Source of the DNA: Thalassobius sp050633445
GTDB taxonomy: Bacteria > Pseudomonadota > Alphaproteobacteria > Rhodobacterales > Rhodobacteraceae
Assembly (NCBI GenBank): GCA_050633445.1
Contig: JBOEGN010000032.1
Span: 30,943 to 94,942, forward strand
Direction of reading: 5' to 3'
DNA: 64,000 nucleotides
Part shown: piece by piece, positions 18,471-28,246 of the stretch
Layout of the letters: each line of letters begins with the position of its first letter
How positions within the stretch are numbered: the first letter of the stretch is position 1
Notes under the pieces: generated by a model
Seen by the model: the letters and a program-made list of their open reading frames with translations, nothing else
Told to the model about the DNA's origin: nothing
The model's database searches: none
Translations under genes and position numbers: made by a program

Positions 18471-19991
18471 TCAACTACGCCAAACGTCGCTGGTCAACAA
18501 AGCAATGATGGCCAGCATCTCGAGCCGCCCCAAGATCATCGCCGCGCAAAAGGCAATTTTCGCCGCGCTGGCCAGTTCCAGCATGCCGATGCTTTCCTCG
18601 GGTGCGATCGAAACCAGAGGGCCGGTGGTGGACAGCGCCGAAATGGACAGGATGATCGCGTTCTCAAAGCTTAGCCCGATAGCCGAAAAAATCACCGTGA
18701 ACCCAGACAGCGACAGGGCAAACAGCATAAAGAAGATCCAGGCGATATAGGCGCCTTTCTTGCGGATACGACGCGACACCCCGGTGCTGCGCCCAACCGA
18801 AGACGGATGCACCAGCCGGTCCATCTCGCGTAGGCCATTCAGGTACAAGGCCCAAACACGCAGCAGCTTGACCCCGCCCGCAGTCGTCGCCACGCCCCCA
18901 CCAATCAACGCCAGCCCCAGAAAGATCAGCCCCGGCGTCGTCATCCCCGACCACACCTGCGCCGTTTGCCATTCCGCGCTGACAAATCCGGTGGTGGTAA
19001 GGAATGACAGAGCAGTAAAAATACTGCCCCAAAACGCACGCAAGGCGATCATGATACCGCCGGCATCTTCGCCCTCGACCGCCTCAGCCCCCCACCAGTG
19101 ACGCAGGAACAACAGCACCGGAATCGCAATCACGATCAATACGCCCAAGCGGAACTCGGGGTCAGTATGGATGCCCTTGCGCGCCGTGGTAATCGTGTCG
19201 CTGGAAAAAGTCAGGCGCGACAGGGCAAACAGCATGAACAGCGCCATCACAATCTCGCCCGGAATGCCAGAGCCGCCCACCTGGGCGCCATCAACCGGGG
19301 AAATACCGCTGGTCGCCATCACCGACATCGCGTGGCACAGCGCCACCAAGGGTTGATCGCCGCTGATCACCATCATGATCCACAAAGCCAGCGTCAGCCC
19401 TGCATAGATCGGGATCAGTTGTGCCGAAATCTTCAGGATACGTCGTTGGGGGTCGCGCGTGTCCAGCCCATGTTCCGAGCTTTCACCCTGCCCCGGTTGC
19501 GCCGAGGCTGTGATCTCGAACCCGCCCAAATTAAGGGGCGCAAGGATCGCGGCCGCGGCGATCCACATCAACAGCCCGCCTAGCCATCCAACCTGCGCAC
19601 GCCACAAATGCTGGGTCGAGCTTAGCCGGTCCGCGTCAAACAACGTAGCCCCGGTGGTGGTCAGACTGGACACCATCTCGACATAGGCGTTCAGAAAACT
19701 GGTGGTGCGGATGGTTTCGAACAACGGCACGGCCAACATGACCGGCAGCGCCACAAAACAGGCAAACAAGGCCAGCAGGTCGCCCATTGTGCCCCGTTTG
19801 CGCTTGCGTCCCCACATCGCCAGGGCAACCAGACAGACGGCCAGCAAAAACAGCGTTCCCGAATAAAAGAACATGCGCGCTTCGAAGAAGTTATTCACCG
19901 CCAGAGCATGCGCGGCAGGCAGGTACATCGACAATGCGCCGATCCCCATCAGCAACAGAAACAGCGGTTGATTTCGCAGCTGCACCCACAT
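18471..19991 (-). CDS. trkH: Potassium transporter membrane subunit TrkH
   Basis: 506 residues, multiple membrane spans with the four selectivity-filter-like loops of the superfamily (for example SSLTTTGATLFD, SVMATSGISPVDG, LSFLTTTGFVSAEW, SALSTTGPLVS). It forms the K+-conducting pore whose gating is set by TrkA rings. It starts four bases after the trkA stop, so both are one transcript. Confidence 0.93.
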   Translation of the reverse strand: MWVQLRNQPLFLLLMGIGALSMYLPAAHALAVNNFFEARMFFYSGTLFLLAVCLVALAMWGRKRKRGTMGDLLALFACFVALPVMLAVPLFETIRTTSFLNAYVEMVSSLTTTGATLFDADRLSSTQHLWRAQVGWLGGLLMWIAAAAILAPLNLGGFEITASAQPGQGESSEHGLDTRDPQRRILKISAQLIPIYAGLTLALWIMMVISGDQPLVALCHAMSVMATSGISPVDGAQVGGSGIPGEIVMALFMLFALSRLTFSSDTITTARKGIHTDPEFRLGVLIVIAIPVLLFLRHWWGAEAVEGEDAGGIMIALRAFWGSIFTALSFLTTTGFVSAEWQTAQVWSGMTTPGLIFLGLALIGGGVATTAGGVKLLRVWALYLNGLREMDRLVHPSSVGRSTGVSRRIRKKGAYIAWIFFMLFALSLSGFTVIFSAIGLSFENAIILSISALSTTGPLVSIAPEESIGMLELASAAKIAFCAAMILGRLEMLAIIALLTSDVWRS

Positions 19992-19994
19992 GGC

Positions 19995-21374
19995 TTAGAA
20001 GAAGTCGATCGAGACTTGCAGCAACCGTTCCACCTCGGGCACGTCCGAGGCCATCGAGAACAGGCAGATCACATCGCCTTCGTCCACGCGGGTATCGCTG
20101 CTGGGTTTGACCACGCGGTCGCCTTTCAGGATGCCACCAACCAGCACGCCTTCGGGGAAATCAATATCCCGCACACGTTGCCCGGCGATGGGCGAGGTTG
20201 ACAGAACCTCGGCCTCGATCATCTCGGCTTCGGCGTCGCCGATGGAATAGACACCGCGCACGCGGCCATGCCGGATATGGCGCAGGATCGAGGACACAGT
20301 GGTCGCCCGTGGGTTGATATAGGCGTCGATCCCCAAAGAGCCCATCATCGTGGTCAGCGTCGGATCGTTGATCAACGCGATGGCCATGGGGCAACCTTCG
20401 GTTTTGGCGCGCACGGCGGCCAGCATGTTGGTCTTATCGTCATCCGTCACACACAGGATCGCATCGGCCCGGCTGATATTCGCCTCAGCCAAAAGGGTGG
20501 AATCCAGCCCATCCCCATGCAGAACAATCGTACGCTCCAACGCGTCAGCGGCCAGTTCGGCGTATTTGCGTTTTTTCTCGATCACCTTGGCGCGGATGCG
20601 CCGGTCGGTCCGAGCCTCTAACGCGCTGGCAACGGCCAGCCCGACATTGCCACCGCCGATGATCACCACACGTTCCTGCGTTTTCGCGACCTTGCCGAAC
20701 ACCTCCATCGTACGGGGCACATCTTCGTTCACCACAAAAACATAGCATTCATCGCCCACAAACAGCTGATCCCCGGCTTCGGGTGCGAACAAAGTCCCGT
20801 CGCGCCGCACACCGACGACAACGATCCGCAAGGTCGGGAACAGCTCGCTAAGTTGCCGTAAGGGGGTGTTCACCACGGGGCACTCTTCCTCGATGGTGAT
20901 GCCCAGCAACTGCGCGCGGCCACCCAGAAAGGTTTCGGTGTCAAAAGCCGCAGGCGAGGCAAGGCGTTGCAAGGCGGCCTCGGCCACCTCGCGTTCGGGG
21001 CTGATCACCACATCAATCGGCAGGTGGTCCCGGCGGTACAGATCCGAGTAAATCGCCGTCAGATAGCTTTGGCTGCGCAGACGCGCGATTTTCCGCGGAA
21101 TCGCAAAGACCGAATGAGCCACCTGGCAGGTGACCATGTTCACCTCGTCCGAGTAGGTCGCGGCAATGATCATGTCTGCATCCCGCGCGCCCGCGCGATC
21201 CAGCACATCAGGATAAGACGCAAAGCCCGCGATCCCCTGCACATCCAGCGTATCCGTGGCGCGGCGCACCAGATCGGGGTTGTTGTCCACCACCGTCACA
21301 TCGTTGCGTTCCCCTGACAGGTGACGCGCGATCTGCCAACCAACCTGACCGGCACCGCAAATGATGACCTTCAT
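19995..21374 (-). CDS. trkA: Potassium uptake regulator TrkA
   Basis: 459 residues with two RCK modules, each an NAD-binding Rossmann domain (MKVIICGAGQVGWQIARHL; VVIIGGGNVGLAVASAL) plus a TrkA_C domain. Binds nucleotide and gates TrkH. I start at the ATG at 21374 (MKVIICGAG), where homology begins, and not at an in-frame ATG at 21413. In many alphaproteobacteria this gene directly follows ntrX; here a plus-strand lipoprotein gene interrupts. Confidence 0.95.
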   Translation of the reverse strand: MKVIICGAGQVGWQIARHLSGERNDVTVVDNNPDLVRRATDTLDVQGIAGFASYPDVLDRAGARDADMIIAATYSDEVNMVTCQVAHSVFAIPRKIARLRSQSYLTAIYSDLYRRDHLPIDVVISPEREVAEAALQRLASPAAFDTETFLGGRAQLLGITIEEECPVVNTPLRQLSELFPTLRIVVVGVRRDGTLFAPEAGDQLFVGDECYVFVVNEDVPRTMEVFGKVAKTQERVVIIGGGNVGLAVASALEARTDRRIRAKVIEKKRKYAELAADALERTIVLHGDGLDSTLLAEANISRADAILCVTDDDKTNMLAAVRAKTEGCPMAIALINDPTLTTMMGSLGIDAYINPRATTVSSILRHIRHGRVRGVYSIGDAEAEMIEAEVLSTSPIAGQRVRDIDFPEGVLVGGILKGDRVVKPSSDTRVDEGDVICLFSMASDVPEVERLLQVSIDFF

Positions 21375-21585
21375 GCCAACAATCCCTTTCGTGTCAGGAG
21401 ACTTGAATCGCATGCCCCCAGAACAGCGTCAATTGATTAATGCCACAAATCGCTCCAAACTGAAGCCCAAGCGGCAGGCCACGCCGACGTGGCGTGAATT
21501 CAGCCGATAGAGCGACGGAATCTGCCCAAAACAGCGTATCATTCGGGCAAGACCTTCGATCGTTCAGAAATACAGGAACAGGATC

Positions 21586-22026
21586 ATGCGTGTTTTTTCA
21601 GTTTTGGCGCTCGGACTTTTGGCCGGTTGCTTTCCCGTGGACATATATCACAAAACCGGAGCCTCACTGACGCGGTTGCAAGCGGATGAAACCGCCTGCA
21701 AAGTCAAAGCCTTGAAGGAGGTTCCGGTTAACAAGATGACCCGCGTCACGCCCATCCGAACGCGCCCGCGCGAGGTTTGTGAAAAAGCCGGGAAGTGCCA
21801 CATCATCTATGTCACCACTGGCGGCCGGGTCCAAACCTATGATGCAAACCTGCGTCTGCGCGCGCGGTATGAAGCTCAGTGCATGGCGGACAAAGGCTAT
21901 GCCGAGGTCGAGCTGCCGATCTGCACAGGCAAGACGCCTGGCACCCTGCCCGGCACCGTGCCTGCGTTAACCAAAGACAGCTGCGCTGTGCGTACCAAAA
22001 CAGGCTATCGCGCGGTAACGCCCTAG
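21586..22026 (+). CDS. Small cysteine-rich lipoprotein
   Basis: 146 residues, no family recognised. Signal peptide with lipobox LLAGC (Cys at about residue 15). Seven further cysteines follow (ETACKVK, EVCEKAGKCHI, AQCMADKG, PICTGK, KDSCAVRT), suggesting disulfides in a periplasm-exposed domain. Ribosome-binding site AGGAACAGGATC before the ATG. It stands on the opposite strand between ntrX and trkA, its stop three bases from the ntrX stop. A hairpin CACGCC-GACGT-GGCGTG lies upstream at about 21481-21497. Function unknown. Confidence 0.8.
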   Translation: MRVFSVLALGLLAGCFPVDIYHKTGASLTRLQADETACKVKALKEVPVNKMTRVTPIRTRPREVCEKAGKCHIIYVTTGGRVQTYDANLRLRARYEAQCMADKGYAEVELPICTGKTPGTLPGTVPALTKDSCAVRTKTGYRAVTP

Positions 22027-22029
22027 CGA

Positions 22030-23439
22030 TCAGGCCTCGGCGTCCTCGCTATCGACATGGGCAACCCGCGTGCCGGATTTGTTCGAGGTCACCACGTTCA
22101 GCGATTTCAGTTTCCGGTGAAGCGCGCTGCGCTCCATCCCCACGAAATTCGCGGTGCGGCTGATATTGCCGCCAAAACGGTTGATCTGGGTCAGCAGGTA
22201 TTCGCGTTCGAACACTTCGCGCGCCTCGCGCAGGGGCAGCGTTGCCAGCGCCCCGGTCAGGACGACACGCTCGTCTTTGCCGCTGCTTTCCCCATCCTGG
22301 GGCAAGTCTTTGACTTCGATCACTTTATCGCTGTCCCCAAGGATCAAAACCCGTTCGATCAGGTTCCGCAACTGGCGCACATTCCCAGGCCAGATCATGG
22401 TCTGCATCAGCGCTGCGGCATCCTCGGAAATCTCGCGGATCGGCAGGCCCTGGGTCCGGTTGAACATCTCGATGAAATGCTCAGCCAGTTCGGGAATATC
22501 CTCGCGCCGTTCCTCTAGCGAGGGCACGGCAATCGGCACCACGTTCAGGCGGTGATACAGCTCCTGACGAAAATTCCCGGCGTCAATCTCGGTCTCGAGC
22601 CGACGGTTGGTCGAGGAGATCACGCGCAGATCCACCCGCACCTTTTCCGTGCCCCCGACGCGCTGAAATTGCTGATCGACCAACACGCGCAGGATCTTGG
22701 ACTGGGTGCCCATCGGCATATCGGCGACCTCGTCAAAGAACACCACCCCGCCATGCGCCTGTTCCAGCAGGCCCGGCTCAATACCGCGCTCGCTGCCCTC
22801 GCGGCCAAACAGCACTTCTTCGACGCGGTCCGGCTCGATCGAGGCGCAGCTGACCGTCACGAAGGGCCCCGCCGCACGGCTGGAATGAGAGTGGATATAG
22901 CGCGCGGCCACTTCCTTGCCCACGCCTGCGGGCCCGGACAACATCACCCGCCCGTTGGATTTCGTGACCTTGTCCAGCTGGCTGACCATCGCCCGATAGG
23001 CGGCGGACGAGCCCACCATTTCGAACGAGTTCACCTCGCGCTGGCGCAATTCGCGATTTTCACGGCGCAGTCGCGAGGTTTCCATCGCGCGCCGGATCAC
23101 AACCAACAACTGATCAATGTTGAAGGGCTTCTCGATGAAATCGAACGCGCCCTGTTTGATCGCCGCAACTGCAATCTCGATATTGCCATGCCCCGAGATG
23201 ATCACCACCGGCACATCCGGGTTGTCGCGTTTCGCGGTTTTCAGGATGTCGATCCCGTCCATCCGGCTGTCCTTTAGCCAAATATCCAGGATCATCAGGG
23301 CCGGTGCCTCGGCGTTGATCTCTTTCATCGCGTCGTCCGAGTTTCCGGCCAAACGGGTAGTGTACCCCTCATCCTCCAGAATATCCGAGATCAGCTCGCG
23401 AATGTCGCGTTCATCGTCGACAATCAGAATATCACCCAT
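22030..23439 (-). CDS. ntrX: NtrX response regulator
   Basis: 469 residues. Receiver domain with D52 (LDIWLKDSRMDG), AAA+ domain with GPAGVGKEVAARYIH (Walker A) and VVFFDEVADM (Walker B), and a C-terminal Fis-type helix-turn-helix (RTANFVGMERSALHRKLKSL). Controlled by NtrY; regulates nitrogen and respiratory/envelope genes in alphaproteobacteria. The stretch between Walker A and B reads EEVLFGREGSERGIEPGLLE, so the sigma54-contact GAFTGA loop is absent. Starts six bases after ntrY. Confidence 0.94.
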   Translation of the reverse strand: MGDILIVDDERDIRELISDILEDEGYTTRLAGNSDDAMKEINAEAPALMILDIWLKDSRMDGIDILKTAKRDNPDVPVVIISGHGNIEIAVAAIKQGAFDFIEKPFNIDQLLVVIRRAMETSRLRRENRELRQREVNSFEMVGSSAAYRAMVSQLDKVTKSNGRVMLSGPAGVGKEVAARYIHSHSSRAAGPFVTVSCASIEPDRVEEVLFGREGSERGIEPGLLEQAHGGVVFFDEVADMPMGTQSKILRVLVDQQFQRVGGTEKVRVDLRVISSTNRRLETEIDAGNFRQELYHRLNVVPIAVPSLEERREDIPELAEHFIEMFNRTQGLPIREISEDAAALMQTMIWPGNVRQLRNLIERVLILGDSDKVIEVKDLPQDGESSGKDERVVLTGALATLPLREAREVFEREYLLTQINRFGGNISRTANFVGMERSALHRKLKSLNVVTSNKSGTRVAHVDSEDAEA

Positions 23440-23445
23440 GGGTCC

Positions 23446-25698
23446 TCAACGCTCTACTTGTTTTTGGTTGGTTTCAACAGTTTCGGTCAGCGGAAGCCGG
23501 ATCACGGCCTTGGCACCGCGCCGACCAGTGTCATCAAAGGCGTCAGCATCGACCAAATCCAGCGTGCCGCCATGTTCCTCGACAATCTTGCGGACGATGG
23601 GCAAGCCAAGGCCGGTGCCTTCGCTGCGGGTCGTCACGTAAGGCTCGAACAAACGGGCGCGATCCTCTGGTAGGCCGATACCGTTATCCTCGATGGTGAT
23701 CAAGGCCTGCGACCCTTCAATACGGGCTTTCACGCGGATTTCCGCCTCAAAGGCTTCACCCTTTTCTTTATATATATCAATTGCCTCTCCGGCGTTCTTC
23801 AACAAGTTCGTTAAGGCTTGATTGATCATGGTTGCATCCAGATCCGCCATCATCGGATCCTGCCCCAAATCCGCGGAAATCTGCACCTCGGGTTGACCAC
23901 TTTGTTGCAGCAAAACCGCCGCTTCGGCCAGCTCGCGCAGGCTGACAGTGCGCAGTTCCGGTTGCGGCATCCGCGCGAATTTCGAGAATTCGTCAACGAT
24001 CCGCCGCAAGTCATCGGTCTGGCGGACGATCACACCGGTCAGCTGCGACAGGTCATCGCTCAACGGCGTGTCCAGGTGACGGCTAAACTTGCGTTTTATC
24101 CGCTCGGCGCTCAGCTGGATGGGCGTCAGCGGGTTCTTAATCTCGTGCGCGATACGTCGCGCCACGTCGCCCCAGGCCGCCATGCGTTGCGCCGCCACAA
24201 GGTTGGTCACATCGTCAAAGGCGACCACATATCCCTCCAACTGCCCCTCTTCGGCATAGCGCGGCGACATCCGCACCAGCAAGTTTTCCAGCCGACCATT
24301 GCGGGTCACTTTGATCTCGTCCTGAACGGCGGCGCCGTCGCTTGAGATCAGCCGTTCGAACAGCCCGCTGAACTCTGGCACGGCCAGTTCAAGCGCCAAG
24401 GACTGATGTTCATCATCCCAATCCAACAGGCGCTGCGCAGAACGGTTTACAACGGCGACCCGCCCTTTGTTGTCCAACCCGACAACGCCCGACGTGACCG
24501 AACTGAGCACGGAATCAAACAGCCTGCGACGGCGCTCGATCTGGTCCGTGTTTTCCAGCAACGTGGTGCGCTGCGCCTTTAGCTGTCGGGTCATCTGGTT
24601 GAAATACCGCCCCAGCATGGCGATCTCGTCGTCGCCATCTTCCTCGACCACACGCACGTCCAGATCGCCCGAGCCGACGCGTTTTGCCGCCCCCGTCAGA
24701 TCCCCAACAGGACGCGAGAGACGCTCGGCAAACCACAGCCCCAACCAGATCGCGGCCAAGATCAGGATCACCGCAAAACCCAGGTAAATAAGGCCGAATT
24801 CAAACAAAACGCGGCCACGTTCGTTTTCAAGCTGTTGATAGAACTGCGCGGTTTCTTTGGTTTCATCCAGCAGACTCAGCAGTTCGCCATCCACATCGCG
24901 GCTGACATAAAGGAAGCGATCGACAAAAGCGTTCAACGGCACCAGAGCGCGGAATTCGTTATTGTCCCAATCTTCGATGACCAGAAACTTTTCGGCGATC
25001 GAGGCCTCGATCTGCGCAGCGGTAGGTTTTTCAAAATCGAACAAATAGGACCGCTCGCCACGCGCTTTGATCTCGCCGCTGCCGTCGATCACAAAGGCCT
25101 CGCGCAGCCCGCGCTGAATTTGCGCTTGCCCCTGCGCCAGCACATTGCGGATGCCAGTATCCGCCATAAAGAAGGTGCTTTGACGAGTCGCATCCAGAAT
25201 GCCCGCCAGAACCAAAGCGTCCTGTCGCAAGTCGCGGCGGTGCTCTTCTTCATAGGCCTCGGCGGCCTCGAGCGAGCTGCCAACCACCCGCTGTACGCGA
25301 TCCGAGAACCAGCCCTCCAGCCCGACATTCACCGTCAGCGCCGCGAAAATCGCAACCGAAACGGTGGGAATCAGCGCCAGAATGGCAAAGGCCCCCGTCA
25401 GACGTAGGTGTAGGCGGGAACCAGCCGATTTCGCGCGTCTGGCCGAAACCAGCGCCGCAATCCGCTGCAAAACCAGCGCGGCCACCAGCAGAACATAGAC
25501 AAAATCGGCCAGAAGAATCAGACGCAGGCTCAGCGAAGACGACCCCTGATCCAGCGGCCCCAGGATCAGGAAGGTACAGATGGCCAGCACAGGGCCCAGC
25601 AACACAAGAGCAAACGTCGCCATGTTTTGCACACGGCGCTGTCGCCTAAGACGTTGCAGCCTTTGCCAAGCTGTTGGATGTCGTGTCCGGGTTGTCAC
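23446..25698 (-). CDS. ntrY: NtrY sensor histidine kinase
   Basis: 750 residues. Two N-terminal spans (about 27-48 and 57-80), a third near 100-122, a periplasmic loop and a fourth span (300-322), then HAMP (323-375), PAS (about 390-500), HisKA with H518 (RRIAHEIKNPLTPIQLS) and HATPase (GTGLGLPIVRKIV). Partner of NtrX. The start is a GTG at 25698 with a G-rich site upstream; an in-frame ATG at residue 26 is possible but would remove the basic N-terminus. Separated from ntrC by 86 bases. Confidence 0.94.
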   Translation of the reverse strand: MTTRTRHPTAWQRLQRLRRQRRVQNMATFALVLLGPVLAICTFLILGPLDQGSSSLSLRLILLADFVYVLLVAALVLQRIAALVSARRAKSAGSRLHLRLTGAFAILALIPTVSVAIFAALTVNVGLEGWFSDRVQRVVGSSLEAAEAYEEEHRRDLRQDALVLAGILDATRQSTFFMADTGIRNVLAQGQAQIQRGLREAFVIDGSGEIKARGERSYLFDFEKPTAAQIEASIAEKFLVIEDWDNNEFRALVPLNAFVDRFLYVSRDVDGELLSLLDETKETAQFYQQLENERGRVLFEFGLIYLGFAVILILAAIWLGLWFAERLSRPVGDLTGAAKRVGSGDLDVRVVEEDGDDEIAMLGRYFNQMTRQLKAQRTTLLENTDQIERRRRLFDSVLSSVTSGVVGLDNKGRVAVVNRSAQRLLDWDDEHQSLALELAVPEFSGLFERLISSDGAAVQDEIKVTRNGRLENLLVRMSPRYAEEGQLEGYVVAFDDVTNLVAAQRMAAWGDVARRIAHEIKNPLTPIQLSAERIKRKFSRHLDTPLSDDLSQLTGVIVRQTDDLRRIVDEFSKFARMPQPELRTVSLRELAEAAVLLQQSGQPEVQISADLGQDPMMADLDATMINQALTNLLKNAGEAIDIYKEKGEAFEAEIRVKARIEGSQALITIEDNGIGLPEDRARLFEPYVTTRSEGTGLGLPIVRKIVEEHGGTLDLVDADAFDDTGRRGAKAVIRLPLTETVETNQKQVER

Positions 25699-25784
25699 CC
25701 GCCACCCCTCGTTGATGTACCGCTATTATGCGGTTTACCGCCTCTTAAGTGACCCGATGCAATCGCGCCACGCCTGTTGCGGTT

Positions 25785-27155
25785 TTACATCAATTTGCGG
25801 CGGCGTGTCACGCGAATATCCAGATCGGTGATTTTCTTACGCAAGGTATTGCGGTTGATCCCCAACAAATCGGCACATTTCGCCTGATTGCCACCAGTCG
25901 CCTCTAATGCGATTTCGATCAGGGGCTGTTCGACCTCTTTCAAAATCCGACCATACAGGCCCGGCGGCGGCAGCATATTGCCGTGCAGATCGAAATACCG
26001 GCGCAAGTGACGCGAAACCGAAGCCGAGAGTTTTTCAGTGTCCCCACCGCCCAGAACAGGTTCCATCTCGGGCTGATTGCCCAGCACGGCTTCGACCTCA
26101 GAGCGGGCAATTTCGTCCGAGCGCGACGTCAGCACCAGCCGTTTGATCGCGTTTTCCAGCTGGCGGACATTGCCCGGCCAGCTATAGGCGCGCATCAGTT
26201 CCAACGCGTCTTTGGACAAGATCCGTTTGGGCGCCCCGTCGCGTTCCGCGCGGCCCAGGAAATGGTCGGCAAGAAGAGGGATATCCTCGACCCGTTCGCG
26301 CAGGCTGGGCACTTGCAGCGTGGCGCCGGACAGACGGTAATACAGGTCCTGACGCATGTTGCCCTTTTCCAGCGCGTCCGACAGGTCGGTCTGGCTGGTG
26401 GCCATAAAGCGGGGCACGTTGTCGCCGGGGCTGTCCATCATGCGAACGATGCGGGCCTGAACCTCTTGGTCGATATCCCCGATTTCGTCGATCAGCAGAG
26501 TGCCGCCTTTGACGCGGGCCAGCACACGGGCCGGGCCCTCGATGTCTTGCAGGTCGCTGGCCGTGGCCGTGATAAAGGGCAAGGTGCGCCGGTCCGAGAA
26601 ATCGTGAATCGCGCGGGCAATCAGAGATTTCCCGGTGCCGCTTTCACCCGCGATCAACACGGGCAGATCGGTGTTCATGACCTTGGCGACCAGACGATAC
26701 AACGCCTGCATCGCGGGCGTACGCCCAACCAATGGCAGGTCGTCAGGGCGTTCGTTTGTTTCAGCTGCTGGCGTAATTGGCGCGGCGCGACGACGTTGAT
26801 CCAACGCCCGTGCCGTCCGCTTCATCAGATCGGGCAGATCGAAGGGCTTGGGCAGGTAATCATACGCCTCGGCCTCGGCGGCCTGAATGGCGGTCATGAT
26901 GGTATTCTGCGCCGAGATCACGATCACGGGCAAACCGGGGCGATCTTCGGCGATTTTGGGCAGCATCTCCAGGCCATTGCCATCGGGCATCATCACGTCG
27001 CTGATAACCACGTCGCCTTTGCCTTCGGCCACCCAGCGCATCAATGTTGTCAGCGACGAGGTCGCATGCACTTTGCACCCTGCTCGGGTCAGGGCCTGCG
27101 TCAGAACCGTTCTGATCGTGCGATCGTCGTCTGCTACAAGTACGGTACCGTCCAT
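25785..27155 (-). CDS. ntrC: NtrC nitrogen response regulator (lacks GAFTGA)
   Basis: 456 residues. Receiver with D53 (VVISDVMMPDGNG), AAA+ domain with GESGTGKS at 170-177 and GGTLLIDEIGDI, and a C-terminal Fis-type HTH (GGNQAKCADLLGINRNTLRKK). Phosphorylated by NtrB under nitrogen limitation. Between the Walker motifs the usual LFGHEKGAFTGA segment is missing (text reads DLQDIEGPARVLARVKGGT). This is the known Rhodobacter-type NtrC, which activates sigma70 promoters in place of sigma54. Its start overlaps the ntrB stop (TAATG). Confidence 0.95.
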   Translation of the reverse strand: MDGTVLVADDDRTIRTVLTQALTRAGCKVHATSSLTTLMRWVAEGKGDVVISDVMMPDGNGLEMLPKIAEDRPGLPVIVISAQNTIMTAIQAAEAEAYDYLPKPFDLPDLMKRTARALDQRRRAAPITPAAETNERPDDLPLVGRTPAMQALYRLVAKVMNTDLPVLIAGESGTGKSLIARAIHDFSDRRTLPFITATASDLQDIEGPARVLARVKGGTLLIDEIGDIDQEVQARIVRMMDSPGDNVPRFMATSQTDLSDALEKGNMRQDLYYRLSGATLQVPSLRERVEDIPLLADHFLGRAERDGAPKRILSKDALELMRAYSWPGNVRQLENAIKRLVLTSRSDEIARSEVEAVLGNQPEMEPVLGGGDTEKLSASVSRHLRRYFDLHGNMLPPPGLYGRILKEVEQPLIEIALEATGGNQAKCADLLGINRNTLRKKITDLDIRVTRRRKLM

Positions 27156-28246
27156 TACTGGCTCTCCTTCTTCTTGCGCCGCGTCTGCGCCTCAGGGTCC
27201 AGAGGCAGTGATATTTTGAATACGGTGCGACCCGGCACCGAGTTGACGGAAATCCATCCGTCATGGTCTCCGATGATCTTGCTGACCAGCGCCAGGCCCA
27301 GCCCCGTGCCGTTTTCACGCCCTGAAACAAAGGGGTCAAAAATGTCGCCCTTGATGTCTTCGGGCAGCCCGGGGCCGTCATCCATAACCTCGATCTGCAA
27401 GGGCAGCGCCTGGCCAGTGCCATCGCTGCGGCGCAGGCGGAAACTGTGCTCATAGAAGGTGCGCAACCGGATGGTGCCGCCCTCTTTGCCTGCTGCTTCC
27501 GAGGCGTTTTTGACCAGGTTCAGGATCACCTGCAACAGCTGGTCAGGATCGCCATAGGCCATCGGCAACGAGGGGTCATATTCCTCGTAAATCTTCATAT
27601 GTGCGCCAGATCCCAGCAACGCCGAGCGGCGCGCTCGGTCCAGAACATCATGGACATTCACGGGTTTGCGTTCAGGCGCAGTCAGATTGCCAAACTGTTC
27701 GACCTGCTCCAGCAGCTTCACAATACGGCGGCTTTCGGCGACGATCAGATCGGTCAGTTCCTGGTCTTCTGCGGATAGGTTCATCGACAAAAGCTGCGCC
27801 GCACCGGTGATCCCGGCCAGCGGGTTCTTAATCTCGTGCGCCAGCATCTCGGCCATGCCGATGGCCGATTTCGCCGCCGATTTCACCGAATGGCTTTGCG
27901 TCAGTTGACCGGCCAATTCCCGCGGGGAGATAAGGAACAGCATGTGCCCCTCCATCCCCAGCATGGGCGCGATTTGCAGGTTGCAATGCAGCGGCGCGCG
28001 CTCGCCCGTGCCGACATCCACGTCATTCACAAACAAGGGTGTGTTGCTGGTCCGGGCCCGCAAAAACGCCTCTTCTAACGGGGCGTCGACCATGATCCGA
28101 TCCCAGACGGGTTGCCCCTTGATCGACTTGGCCGAGCTGTTCAGGAAGCCTTCGGCAGCGGGGTTGATATCGGCAATATTGTCATCCCCATCGACCAGAA
28201 TGCCGGGCACAGGAAGGTTTTGCCAAATCAGATTCTCGCGCATCAT
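27155..28246 (-). CDS. ntrB: NtrB nitrogen sensor kinase/phosphatase
   Basis: 363 residues, soluble. PAS domain (about 10-110), HisKA with H137 (EMLAHEIKNPLAGITGAAQLL), HATPase domain (NLVKNASEAAG, MDDGPGLPEDI, ENGTGLGLALV). In the cell its kinase/phosphatase balance is set by PII protein; no PII gene is in this window. Start ATG at 28246 overlaps the dusB stop by four bases (ATGA), giving translational coupling. Confidence 0.95.
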   Translation of the reverse strand: MMRENLIWQNLPVPGILVDGDDNIADINPAAEGFLNSSAKSIKGQPVWDRIMVDAPLEEAFLRARTSNTPLFVNDVDVGTGERAPLHCNLQIAPMLGMEGHMLFLISPRELAGQLTQSHSVKSAAKSAIGMAEMLAHEIKNPLAGITGAAQLLSMNLSAEDQELTDLIVAESRRIVKLLEQVEQFGNLTAPERKPVNVHDVLDRARRSALLGSGAHMKIYEEYDPSLPMAYGDPDQLLQVILNLVKNASEAAGKEGGTIRLRTFYEHSFRLRRSDGTGQALPLQIEVMDDGPGLPEDIKGDIFDPFVSGRENGTGLGLALVSKIIGDHDGWISVNSVPGRTVFKISLPLDPEAQTRRKKKESQ

